From: Montifringilla adamsi
Lineage: Eukaryota; Chordata; Aves; Passeriformes; Passeridae
Direction: 5' to 3'
DNA: 64,000 nt
Assembly (NCBI GenBank): GCA_017590115.1
Contig: JAGGNK010012559.1
Location: 4,205,459 to 4,269,458, forward strand
Shown here: in pieces, positions 53,230 through 63,840 of the stretch
Layout of the letters: each line of letters begins with the position of its first letter
Numbering within the stretch: the stretch's first letter is position 1
Program-made: the position numbers and the translations under genes
The notes under the pieces: model-generated
Database searches by the model: none
Told to the model about the DNA's origin: nothing
What the model saw: only the letters and a program-made list of their open reading frames with translations

Positions 53230-53980
53230 GCACTGCTGTGCCAGCAGGACAGGGCAGGGACTGTCCCCTGTGCTGGCACTGCTGGAGCACCTCCAGGGCT
53301 GGGGACAGCTCTGGTCACTCGTGGCAGGAGAGCCCTGGAGGGGCTGGAGAGTGTTCAGGGAAGGGGAAGGAGCTGGAAAACTGCTGGAGCTGAGGTGGCT
53401 CAGCCTGGCTGGGTGTTGGGGTTTGGGGGGAAAAGAAATGTTCAGGTGTGGCTTGAAGCTGCTGAGCAGAGCAGCCAGGGGGGCTCTGGCTGGGCTCAGC
53501 TCCTTTCGGGGGGGCACGGGGCAGTTTTCCATCAGTGCTGGCACACTGGAGGGGTCCAGAGGGGCTGGAGAGTGCCCAGGGAAGGCTGGAAAACTCCTGA
53601 TGGAGCTCCTGAAGGGGCTCATCCTGGAGCAAAGGAGGCTCAGGAGGGACCTTGTGTCTCTGCACAACTCCTGACAGGAGGGGACAGCCGAGGGGGTCGG
53701 GCTCTGCTCCCAGGGAACAGGGACAGGAGGAGAGGGAACGGCATCAGGCTGGACCAGGGGAGATTTAAATTGGATTTTAGGGAAAAGTTCTCCATGGAAA
53801 GAGTGGTCAGGCATTGCCCTGGGAGGTTTGGAGTGCCTGTCCCTGGAGGTGTCCAGGGAAGGGCTGGAGGTGGCACTCGGTGCCCTGGGCTGGGGACAAG
53901 GTGGGGGTGGGTGACAGGTTGGATTTGGTGACCTTAGAGGGCTTTTCCAGCCTCAGTGATCCTGTGACTCTTGAGTCCAG
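53230..53980 (+). mobile_element. CR1 LINE copy, longest here (~750 bp)
   Basis: Extends further 5' than the other copies: GGGGACAGCTCTGGTCACTC, CAGGAGAGCCCTGGAGGGGC, CTCATCCTGGAGCAAAGGAG, GCTCAGGAGGGACCTTGTGT, GACAGGAGGGGACAGCCGAG, CATCAGGCTGGACCAGGGGA, GAAAGAGTGGTCAGGCATTG and the 3' TTGGTGACCTTAGAGGGCTT. A related GGCTGGAGAGTG(TT/CC)CAGGGAA block occurs twice (about 53343 and 53562), suggesting an internal partial duplication. Open frames here do not encode an intact reverse transcriptase. Confidence 0.9.
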
Positions 53981-55424
53981 TGAAGAAACAAGTGCTGGGC
54001 ACTCTCTGCAATTCCATCTCTGTTCCCAAACCTCTGCCCTCGCTGAGTTCCCTGAGCAGAGATTTCATTTCAGATAGTGCAGCCACTGCTCTGCGCTTCC
54101 AGGAGCATTTGTAAAATGGAATTACCAGAAATAATCACAGTGATTAACATACAGAGGTAGGGAAAAAAAAAAGGGAAGATTAATTACAAAGCTGTAATTC
54201 ATCTGCAAATATGAGCAGTGAGGGAAGTTGGAGGAGTTCAGCAGCGGTGAGGTGCCCTCAGCATGGGCGTCTGTGGAATTTGGGCTCTGCTGAGCTTCCC
54301 AGGAAGAAAGAAGGAAACTGAGGCACTCAGATGGAAAGTCACTGGTGTTTGTTATCCAGAAAATCAGATGGGAATGGGATCTGAAAGCCCTGACTGTGCT
54401 CCTCGCCATGAGCAGGGGACAGAAATCCGTTTTCATTATGCTGAGTGTTTTCTGCATCAGAATTTGTAAAAGTTGCCCAGGAATGGTGGCACTGCTAAGA
54501 AATGACTCTGTCTCCAGGCTGCTGAGCAGCTCCGGGTGGTTTTATGAAGGGAGGAGGGTCTGGAGGTGATGGGAGGCTGCACAAAGCTGCTCCTCCCAGG
54601 GCAGGGGTTTCAGGTTTATTACCTCCAGTGTAGGGGAGGGCTGATTCCTACAACTAATTGCCTTTTTTTCCTGAAGATGCAAGCAGTTGATAATGGCAGT
54701 AATTAACACCGTAGAAACAAGGTCAAACCCAAGAACATTACCCACTAAAAGTCACTTTCCCGAAAGTCATGGCAAATTCATTGCCTTGGAGTAGCTTTAA
54801 AAAAAGAAGAAAAAAAAAAAAAAGGAGGCAACTGATGATGAGCTGTTTGAATTATGTAAATGCTCAGGTATCCATGGGGTTTGACCTTTTTGCAGATGTA
54901 ATTTAGCATTCAAGACACTGTCATCTTGCTGCCAAAGTCAAATTAGATGCTTGCTACTGCAATTGATAGCTGATAGCAGATCTCCTTCCAGAACAGGCAG
55001 TCCAGAGAGGCAGGGATGTGTTTGCTGCAGGGCTGGGGAGCTGCATTCTGAAATACAAACTGCTGGAAGGGTTCTGGATGCAGTTCAGGTGAGCAGTGTG
55101 TTCTCAGAAGAACATGCACCTCGTTGCTGAGGTGGTTACACCCCGCTGGCAGCGTCCACAGACCTGGAGGTGGCTCAGGAGCTCTCCAGGATTGTTCTGG
55201 GGCTGCTTTTCCCAGTGGGATGGCTCATGGCCAGATGTGCTCCTGGACACAGGAATGGGATTCCCGTGGCATTCTGTGGTGCCATTCTGCAAGCTTTGAT
55301 TTCTACAAGATTCTGCACCATTTCCTGTGGCAAATCCTACAAGATTTAGTGCCCAGAACTGCTGCATTTCCACACAAGGGCGAGAGGACTCCTAATCCAA
55401 GTGAGGGCTTTTGGGAATGATTTT
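53981..55424. other. Unique non-coding sequence
   Basis: An A-rich tract lies at 54798-54823. 54640-54790 and 54830-55000 are repeat-free, AT-balanced and look like conserved non-coding elements. No mobile element or exon is recognised. Confidence 0.58.
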
Positions 55425-55680
55425 GCCCATGAAGTGCAACCCCAAAGACTGATGCCCATGAAGTTCAACCTCAAGGATTGCTGCCCATGAAGTGCAACCC
55501 CAAAAATTGATGCCCATGAAGTTCAACCCCAAAGATTGATGCCCATGAAGTGCAGTCTCAAGGATTGCTGCCCATGAAGTTCAACCTCAAGGATTGCTGC
55601 CCATGAAGTGCAGCCCCAAGGATTGCTGCCCATGAAGTGCAGCCCCAAGGATTGGTATCCATAAAGTGCAGCCCCAAATC
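55425..55680. repeat. Minisatellite, strict 29-bp unit, 9 copies
   Basis: GCCCATGAAG recurs at 55425, 55454, 55483, 55512, 55541, 55570, 55599 and 55628, every gap exactly 29 bp, with a diverged ninth unit (ATCCATAAAG) one period on. Units vary between GTGCAGCCCCAAGG and GTTCAACCTCAAGG. Confidence 0.96.
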
Positions 55681-55910
55681 TGTGCAGCTGCTGCTGTCCC
55701 CAGCCCCTGGGTTGTGTTGTGATTTCACTTTTGGCCAGTACAGCAAAGCCTCCCTGAAGCTGTGGTTGCACAGGTAGCACTCCCTGGCCAGAACAGAGTT
55801 ATCCCAGGACTTCTGGTCCTTTCCTGGCTTCTGTGCAGTACCTGGGAGTGTTCTGGGTTCAGATGTCTCACAGCAAATGCAGGCAGGAGAAGTGTTTGTG
55901 TGACTGGCTG
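55681..55910. other. Unique non-coding sequence
   Basis: Short unique interval; nothing recognised. Confidence 0.45.
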
Positions 55911-56150
55911 GAATGAGGGGACGGAGTGACAGGAGAGGAGAATGGCCTTTAGCTGAAGGGTGCCAGCGTTAGATGGGATTTTGGGAAGAAAATCTTCCCT
56001 GTGAGGGTGAGGAATGTATTTCCCAGAGAAGCTGTGGCTGCCCCTGGAACCCTGGGAGTGTCCCAGGCCAGGCTGGAGCAGTGGGAGATGTCCCTGCCCA
56101 TGGCAGGGGTGGGATGGGATCATCCTCAAATTCCCTCCCACCCCAGCCCA
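55911..56150 (+). mobile_element. CR1 LINE fragment, 3' end
   Basis: GAGGGGACGGAGTGACAGGA, AATGGCCTTTAGCTGAAGGG, TTGGGAAGAAAATCTTCCCT, GAGAAGCTGTGGCTGCCCCT, CAGGCCAGGCTGGAGCAGTG, TGTCCCTGCCCATGGCAGGG and AAATTCCCTCCCACCCCAGC follow CR1 order. Confidence 0.9.
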
Positions 56151-57080
56151 GCGTGTGCACTCACTGCTGCTCGTCACAGGGACACAAGGGACAGCCAGGG
56201 TGCAGCTTTGGGGTTCCTGGAGCCTCTGCCAGGCAGCAAATCCCTGGGAAGGAGCAGGAATGGAAGCTGAGGCTCTGTGTGTGTCCCTGGGCAGGGCCCT
56301 GGCCGTGTTTTTCCCCAGCATTGCCCCAGTAATTGCCCTGAAGTTGCTCTGGGTTTCCACAGGAGCACAGAGAGCTGCTCTGGCTCCACATCCCTGGAGT
56401 TGCTCCTTGGCTGCTTCCAGGAGTAACTTTGGACCTGCTGCAGCCTGTAACTGTTCAAGTGCTCCGCACCCTCGTGCCTTCAGTGTTTGATGCTCAAAAC
56501 AGAGAATTTGGTGGATGGTATTTATCCCACCAACTCCTTTGCCCTTTTTGAAGGGTTGTTTTGGGGTGGGGGCTGCCCTGGCCCCAGTTTCCCCCAGCTG
56601 TGTTGCTGGGCTGTGACTGGGTGGGAGCTCTTCCCTGGCTGCAGCTGTGCTGCTCTTGCTGTTTCATGGTTCACCTCCAACGCAGGGTTTGCATTTCATG
56701 CTTCATTATTTTTCCCTCCCCGTTGTGTGGCCATTTGTAAACTGAAGGTGAATTGCACGATGTGCTCCTGCCAGGCATGCAGAGAGCACAAATACTGAGG
56801 ATAACCTGGAAATCTTTCCCCTCTTGGATGTTGGGGGGGATGTTTATGTGGGTGGTTTTTACCACTGACACTTCCCTGCTGTTCCTGTGTCCCTGTCCCC
56901 TGCTCCAGGATCTCTGGGTGGATGTTTTAGCAGAGGGATTTTCCCCCAGGGAGGGGATTCTGCCCAGCCCTGCTGCTGGCATCAGGGAGGAAAAGGAACA
57001 TCCTGCCTGTCCTGGAGTTGGAGGTGCCCATCCTGGCTAATGCCAGCCCTGCTGTGGCTCCCCAGGTGTTTGATGGGAAT
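56151..57080. other. Unique non-coding sequence
   Basis: No mobile element or exon is recognised. Confidence 0.5.
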
Positions 57081-57308
57081 ATATGGAATTCTGGAATGTT
57101 TGGGGTGGGAAGGACTTTAAACTCATCCATTTCCATGAGCAGGGACACTTTCACTGTCCCAGACTTCTCCAAACCCTGTCCAACCCGGCCTTGGGCACTT
57201 CCAGGGATCCAGGGGCAGCCACAGCTTCTCTGGGAAATCCATTCCAGCCCCTCCCCACCTTCACAGGGAAGAATTCCTTCCCAGTATCCAATCTAAATCC
57301 ACTCTGAG
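57081..57308 (-). mobile_element. CR1 LINE fragment, 3' end
   Basis: Top strand is CR1 reverse complement: AATTCTGGAATGTTTGGGGT, GGGAAGGACTTTAAACTCAT, CTTGGGCACTTCCAGGGATC, CAGCCACAGCTTCTCTGGGA, AATCCATTCCAGCCCCTCCC and GAAGAATTCCTTCCCAGTAT. Confidence 0.92.
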
Positions 57309-58094
57309 CTGGAAGATCTGCCTGGTTTTCTGAGTAAATGGTTGCATTTTTCTCTCAGCAGCAGCTGCTGAGGCCCCACGCACCTTTCCAGCTGACTCTA
57401 AGTAGGATCCTACAATAATCATCAATATTTAACTAATAAAAAAGGGGCTTTCATGTTAGGGAAGTGTTTTAAACCAGTCAGGTTTTACTGTGTAAACTGT
57501 TTTCACTTTTCACACGTTCTGCTGAATGTTTCCCATCCATTATGGATTTAAAGAGTCGTGTTCCAGTCTCTTTTCCACCCCCCTCCCTCAGAGATTTATT
57601 ACAAAGTGAGCTGGATCTCAAACACTCCCTCAAGTTAAACTGAAGTGGTGCCTCCACTTTTAAAAGGAAAATGGAAAGGGAGGGGATTCAGTTGTGTGCA
57701 GATGAGGAGTTTATTAATTCAGTATTTTCCCCTCCATATTTTGGAAGCTGTAGTCCAAACCATTCACTGAGATAGAATAAAAATGGGGGAGGGAAAGAAA
57801 TAAATTCCAAAAGATATTTTATCCAAAATACAACTCGTGGAGCCTGATGCTGCTGGACCAAGCCAGGAGGGTAAGAGATGAAAAAAAGGATTCGTGGAGT
57901 TCTTTCTGCATGGATTCCTTGTTCATATCAATGATGTTCTCTGGGGAATAGATTGTCCTTCTGAGCACACAGTTATGGGTGGAAAAGAGCTCCAAAAGGG
58001 GGATGATTGCATCCATAACTCCATGTGAGGATTGGATTGTCCCTTGGCAAGGAAAAGGGCAGTGCCCAGAACGGGGCAGTGGGAGCTGGGACAC
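57309..58094. other. Unique non-coding sequence
   Basis: No mobile element or exon is recognised. Confidence 0.5.
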
Positions 58095-58800
58095 AGTCCC
58101 ACAGATCCCAGCTCCTGGGGGTTTCCAGTGAAACCATTTGATTCCCAGCCTGGAAATGCTGCAGGAAGAGCTGGGATGTGTTAGGATAACTCAGCTTTGC
58201 CCCCACTTTGTGCAGTGCTCCAGATCTGGGCAGTGCTGCCTGTGCTGTGGGAGCTGGAGCAGTGCACTGTGTTTGGGAACTGGAAGGTGTTGAACAACTG
58301 GGAACTGGGATCCCAGTTCCTGGGGGGTTTCCAGTGAAACCATTTGATTCCCAGCCTAGAAATGCTGCAGGAAGAGCTGGGATGTGTCAGGATAACTCAG
58401 CTTTGCCCCCACTTTGTGCAGTGCTCCAGATCTGGGCAGTGCTGCCAGCACCAGCCATGGCAGTGGGAGCTGGGACAGTGCTGTCCCAACAATCCCAGTT
58501 CCCAGGGGGTTTTCCAATAAAACCACTCCAGTTTCCAGCCTGGAAATGCTACAGGAGGAGCTGGGCTGGGTCTGGGTAATTCACTTTTACCCTCAACTTT
58601 GTGCAGTGCTCCAGAGCTGGGCAGTGCTGCCTATGCAGTGGAGCTGGGACAGTCCTGTCCCACACATCCCAGTTCCCAGGAGGTTTTCCAGTAAAACCAC
58701 TCCAGTTTCCCAGCTGGAAATGCTGCAGGAGGAGCTGATGGAGCTGGGCTGGGTCTGGTTAACTCAGCTTTGCCCCCACCTCTATGCTCCAGAGTCTGAG
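58095..58800. repeat. Satellite-like tandem array, ~170-206-bp unit, 4 copies
   Basis: Each unit has GTTTCCAGTGAAACCATTTG (or the TTTTCCAGTAAAACCACTCC variant), CCAGCCTGGAAATGCTGCAG, GAGCTGGG, AACTCAGCTTTGCCCCCAC and TGTGCAGTGCTCCAGATCTG. The first block starts at about 58121, 58327, 58509 and 58682. Units 1-2 share one subtype and units 3-4 another, so the array seems to have grown by pairs or in two steps. Confidence 0.93.
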
Positions 58801-61800
58801 TTCCCTTTTTGAGCATCCCAGGGATGAGCTCCCCGGAGGAGCTGAGATAACGCGGATTCCTTGGCCAGGATTAACTTGTCCTGACAAAAAACCATTTCCC
58901 AGCCAGGCAGGGCTGGCTTTTACCCTGGAGCTGTGCCTGCAGAGCAGAGACAGAATAATTTTTGCTCATTAAAACCAAGATTTGATAGCAAAGCTGCCTT
59001 CCCCCCTCAGCTGGGCTGCCCAGCGCAGACACAAAGCATTAACTGGAGGAAAACCCAACTGCACAGGAATTTGTTCTCCCTGCCAGATCCAGACAATTAA
59101 AGATGCTCCTATCTTGGCATCTGCACTATTATCTCCTCGTGTTTCTGTGTTTGGTGTTATCTACTTGTGTTCCTGGTGGTTGGAGCTTTATTTATGGATA
59201 AAATAATTCTGGTTATATTGAATTTTGCTGCTGTTTTCTGGCCCTGCCAGTGGGATCTGTGAGAAGGAGAATCCTCTGAAAGGGACAAAAAGGGTTTCAT
59301 GAATATATAGGGAGGTGCAGAGTCCAGAATTGCTACCACATGAGTTGATTTACATTATAACACCCCCATTTTTTCCCTGTGTCCCTCCTGGCTTTGTCCA
59401 GGACTATCAGCCTCCACAAGCTGTAGTTTGGATAAAAGATCTCTTGCAATTGAGATCTTTCCTCCTCCCTTTTTACAAGATATTTCTTTCTGGGTGAATG
59501 GTTGGGCTTCAGCTTACAAAATATTGAGGGGAAAATACTAAAGTCAATAAACTCTTCATTTGCACACAATTGAATCCCCAGTTGATAAGTGGCATCTTCA
59601 GAGAGCAAGACAAGGAATGGCAGCAACAGCAAGGAGTCATTTAAAAAAAAAAAAAAAGCTTTCAGAAATGAGCTGCTATTTACAGGGCTCAGTGCAGTGG
59701 TTAATAGTCATTCATGAAATCACACAATAAAATCCAAGTGCACTGTCAGCTCTGTCACAGTGACATTGAGCTGTACAGGTAACGTACAGCAGCTTCACGT
59801 TACACCCCGTGACTTCATATTTTAGCTAAAATTAGCTTTGTTTTCTCCTTTTAAACAGGAGATAAATTCAGGCTGGAGCAGAGGAGACAGAGGAGCAGGA
59901 TTTCTTGAGCTGGAGAAATGAAATTAAGACTCTCTAACTATTCTGTTGCTCCAGCAAAAGCTTCTAGCTCAGTTTTACAGTGTTTTGTATTGGTCTAAAC
60001 CATATCTCTGTCAGTTTTTTCAGTAAACTCCACCAAAACTGCCTCAGACCTGTGGTTCAGATGTGTCCTCCCACTGTAGGGAAAGCTCAGTGGTTTGCAG
60101 CTCCTGTTTGCCCCCAGTTTTTGTGGGGTCATTTAAATGCCAGCCATGAGCTGAAGGGGCTCCAGTGGCTCCCCATGAGTCCATTGTCATCCCTTGGCTC
60201 CTGAAATGTTCATTTAATAAATGGGTGCTGGCACAGGCAGCTGAGGAGCTGCTGGGGAAAGAGCTGAGTAAGTGCTGAGGATGCTGAGAGCAGTGGCTGA
60301 GGAGAAAATGGCTCTGTCGGGCTTTGCTGGGCTCACTTGTCCCAAGGTTTTGGGCAAAAACGCTGTCAGGAAGTTGGGATCATGGAAAATCTTGGCTTGC
60401 ATGGGATCCACAGAGATCATCAAAGTCACAAATCATCAAAAGTCCAGCTCCACAAGTGGAACCAAAAATGAACTGATTGGTTTTCAGTGCAGGAGTCTTG
60501 GTGCCAAACCCTCCTCACTTCATGGGTGGATGATTTCCACTTTGTGGTGTTCCTGGAATTCTCAGTCCACTCTGATTTGTAAAGGGTATCACAGCTTGTT
60601 CTTGCCATAATGTGTTTATTTTCTCTTCCTTCCAGCAGATGTTAAGCAATTAGAGAACATGGCAGAGCAACATATTTATACAAATGAAAGGAAGTGAGGA
60701 ATAAATGCTTGGAATATTGTGCTTCCTAATCAGATTAATTCAGGAGTGCACAAATGGGGAAGGAGAGTCCCAGCAGCATTGGTAAAGTGCAAGAAAACTC
60801 ATTAACAGGGGGGAATAATTACAGCCATACCCCATTGCTATAATTTTGAATCCGTTGGAGAAGAATGAATGGATGCTAAATTGTGCAGGATGTTTAGGAT
60901 CAGGTGGTAAGAGGGGTGGAGCTGTTTCCAGGCTTTTTTAGGGAATTCTTAGGTGTGGATCCTGTAGTGAGCAGGATAGTGGGCTGAGCCCTTCAGCCTC
61001 CTGCTCAGGGTGAAAAAATGTTCCTCCTCTGCCAGGGAAAAAATTGGGAAAATGGCAGGAAATCTCCCTATCCCTGAGCTGTGCCGGTGTCTGAAGATGT
61101 GCAGAGAACTGCAATAGCCAGGATTAAAAGTACTCCTTCCCCTCTTTTTTGGATTCCCTGTCAAATCCCTCAGAACCACTGGCAGCCAGCTTGGAGCAGT
61201 TTCTCGTGGATGCAAGAAGCTGCTCTCAAAATCTTGTGTTGTGAGCCAGGAGGTTGGAATTGGAGCTGGGAGTGAGCTTTTAACTAATGTTCATCTGCTT
61301 CAGCGTGAACAAATGAACTGGAGAAAATAAGAATTTGCTCTGATAGCACCAAATTCTGCGTGAAAATGGGGTTTGAATTAGAACTCCAGGAACAGTGGTA
61401 GGTGGGCAAACCACTGAACTCTTAATCCCCAGCTGATTTGTCTGTAAGAAAACATAATCTTGTTTAAATTAAAAAAACCCCAACCAAATCAACAAACAAA
61501 ACAGCCATGACACCCAAACCAACCATACCAAGGCAGTGTTGGTCAATTAATTGGAATTTTTGTGGGAGATTCTCTGGTTTAGGGACCGTTCCATGAATAG
61601 GAGCTGTGGGGGAGATGCACAAATAAGGCAGGGGTTGGGTTTAGGTTGGGTTTAAGGATCCCTTAAACAGGGACAGGATGTGCTGGCAGTGAACATTTGG
61701 AAGGGGATGCCTGGATCTCCTTTTTGCTCAGGAAATCACTGATTGTGCACTAAAGCATCCAGGGAGTCTTTGCCCAGGGCAGGCTCAGCTCCACCTGTGC

Positions 61801-61943
61801 CAGCTGGGCAGATGTTTCTGCATCTGCCTCGGGGTGGGGAATGGACTGGGTGACCTTTGGAGCTTCCTTCCCTCCCTCCCTGCACTCAGAGTGAGCCTGA
61901 GTGCTGCACACACCCTGCCAGGAGCACCAGGAGAGCACAGTGG
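58801..61943. other. Unique non-coding sequence, 3.1 kb
   Basis: No mobile element is recognised. An A15 run lies at 59643-59657. 59680-59960 and 60600-60850 look like conserved non-coding elements. A perfect 7-bp inverted repeat lies at 59770-59790. 61470-61530 is A/C-rich. No exon is recognised. Confidence 0.57.
59770..59790. repeat. Perfect 7-bp-arm inverted repeat
   Basis: GCTGTAC (59770-59776), spacer AGGTAAC, GTACAGC (59784-59790). The spacer sequence itself overlaps GGTAAC/GTACAG steps. It could be a dimeric protein-binding site or a small hairpin. Confidence 0.75.
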
Positions 61944-62334
61944 TGTGGCATTCACATTCTCTGGAAAATCCCTTCGCCCAGGATTTTTCTCCTGGGAAGC
62001 TGAGAAGCCTCAGAGAAAAGGAAAACAATTCTTATCTCATTTGCTTCTCCTGTGTTTTGCTGCTTTGAAATGTGTTTGGAGATTGTTTACCCACAGGTGA
62101 TTGTTTCATTGGTTTCATGTGAATTATTTTGACTTACTGACCAATCAGGGCCAAGCTGTGTCGAGGCTCTGGAAAGAGTCACGAGTTTTTATTATTATCT
62201 TTTTACCATTAAGTATCTTTTCTGTATTCTTTAGTATAATATAGTCTAATAAAATAATAAATCAGCCTGCTGAGAACATGGAGCCAGATGCATTATTCCT
62301 GCCTTCGTCAGGGCATCCCTGCAAATCCAGTACA
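61944..62334 (+). mobile_element. Solo LTR, family 2, copy 3
   Basis: A 391-bp LTR from TGTGGCATTCACATTCTCTG to GCAAATCCAGTACA. The 4-bp target-site duplication GTGG lies at 61940-61943 and 62335-62338. CCAAT box ACCAATCAGGGCC, AT-rich TAGTATAATATAG and AATAAA (in TAATAAAATAATAAATC) are present. No internal region. Confidence 0.9.
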
Positions 62335-62338
62335 GTGG

Positions 62339-62779
62339 GAAGGGCTGCGATGGATTTGGATGCTTCTTGCTCTTCATCCCTCAGCTGGATGATTCCCTCA
62401 CCCCAGGAGATGCTGCCTGCTCTGGGGGAGATGTTCAATAAGACATCTCTGCCCAGCTCTGCTTTTACAGCAACATCTCTGAAAGATGAGCAGGGGTGAG
62501 TTTCAGAAGAGGAGATAAAATTCCCAAACCTTGGATGTGTTCTGAGTGTGCTGCTCCTGTCAGATGGATTTCCCTGTTCAGCAGCACTGACACTCCCCTG
62601 CACCTGCAGCTGGATTGATAAATCCAGCCTGGAATCTGCTCCCTGCACGAGATCCTGGTACTACAAGGTTCTTACCCATGTCTGACTCTGCACGCTGCTG
62701 TTGGGAGGGCAGTGTTTAAAGCACAGCTGAGAGGCTGCAGTGGTGCCTCAGGTTTCAGCTTTTCTATTTTTCAGATCCT
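62339..62779. other. Unique non-coding sequence
   Basis: No repeat or exon is recognised. Confidence 0.5.
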
Positions 62780-63192
62780 GTGCTGCTTTAGTGTGTGGGT
62801 CTGGGGTATCAGGAGATGGTGAGCTCTCTGCACAGAGCAGGGAGACAAAACAATTCCTGCTCCAGCTGGGCACCAAGGACAAATGATCCAAATCTCAGGC
62901 CCAAGAGCACAAACAACGTGGGCTGAAGAGAGAAAAACAAGCAGGATGGGACTGCATGAGCTGAGGCTGTAATTGGACAATGAACTCCAATTTGCAAATG
63001 GAGAAGAACTTATAAAAGTGAGAGACCCCATGACCAGTTGTCCATTGTTGTGACCATTTTGGTTCATCTTGGGTGTAGCCCTGGCTGGGCTCTTGTGCTG
63101 CCCAAGGTGCATCCATTGAGCCCTTTTAATAAATCCCTGCTTGATTCTTTAACTCTGTCTGGTCTCTGTTCTAAGCCAGCCTTCTCAAGGCA
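62780..63192 (+). mobile_element. LTR, family 5, with visible promoter and poly(A) signal
   Basis: A TATA box (TATAAAA, 63011-63017) is followed 117 bp downstream by AATAAA (63128-63133), then a U5-like stretch GATTCTTTAACTCTGTCTGG ending CTTCTCAAGGCA. This spacing fits an LTR with U3, R and U5. The 3' end is placed at 63192; the 5' end is not resolved and is approximate, and no target-site duplication was identified. Confidence 0.72.
63011..63017 (+). promoter_or_regulatory. TATA box of family-5 LTR
   Basis: TATAAAA preceded by AGAACT and followed by GTGAGAGACC. Position relative to the downstream AATAAA fits a retroviral LTR promoter. Activity cannot be judged from sequence. Confidence 0.5.
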
Positions 63193-63505
63193 TCAGCAGG
63201 AGTTTAAGATGCAGGAACTGGCTCCTGGCTCATCAGCATCAATGAGCCATCTCCAACATGTGAGCCTGGCAGCTCGGAGCAGCTGGAAGTGTCAATCCTG
63301 AAGGGTCTGGGTTCACAATTTCATGTTTGCTCGCTGTGCCAGCCACAGCACATCCTGAATCACAGCACATCAGCCCCTGGAAGTCTGGTTCCCAGAGGAA
63401 AGGAGTCCAGTTCAGCAGCACTGTTTGGGTGGCTTCTCTGAAATCTTCCATGCAGATGAAGTGACTCAAATGCAGGCAGCAGGAGCTGGGATGGGTGTGC
63501 TTCTG
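63193..63505. other. Unique non-coding sequence
   Basis: Nothing recognised. Confidence 0.45.
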
Positions 63506-63748
63506 AATCACAGAGAATCACAGAATCACAAGGCTGGAAGAGACCTTCAAGATCGTCGAATCCAACCTGTTCCTGACACCTCAACTAAACCCTGGCACCC
63601 AGTGCCACATCCAGGCTTTGTTAAACACACCCAGGGATGGTGACTCCACCGCCTCCCCGGGCAGAACATTCCAGAGCTGTATCACTCTTTCTGTGAAAAA
63701 CTTTTTCCTAGTATGCAACCTGTATTTCCCTTGGTGCAGGGAGAAGGA
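63506..63748 (-). mobile_element. CR1 LINE fragment, 3' end
   Basis: Top strand, reverse complement of CR1: GAGAATCACAGAATCACAAG, GCTGGAAGAGACCTTCAAGA, TCGTCGAATCCAACCTGTTC, CATCCAGGCTTTGTTAAACA, GATGGTGACTCCACCGCCTC and AACCTGTATTTCCCTTGGTG. Same subfamily as the rearranged copy at 46.4 kb, but unrearranged. It serves as a reference for what was duplicated there. Confidence 0.93.
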
Positions 63749-63840
63749 TTGGAGATGGACAGGGTAGCTCAGTTTGTGGGGATTGGGACTGGGGCTGTGG
63801 CAGAGCCTCATCCCCAGTGGGCCCAGCTGTGAAAAGCAGG

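Noticed and set aside
53227..53814. 195-codon minus-strand frame
   Set aside because: Antisense to a plus-strand CR1 copy; GC-rich CR1 3' regions often give open antisense frames.
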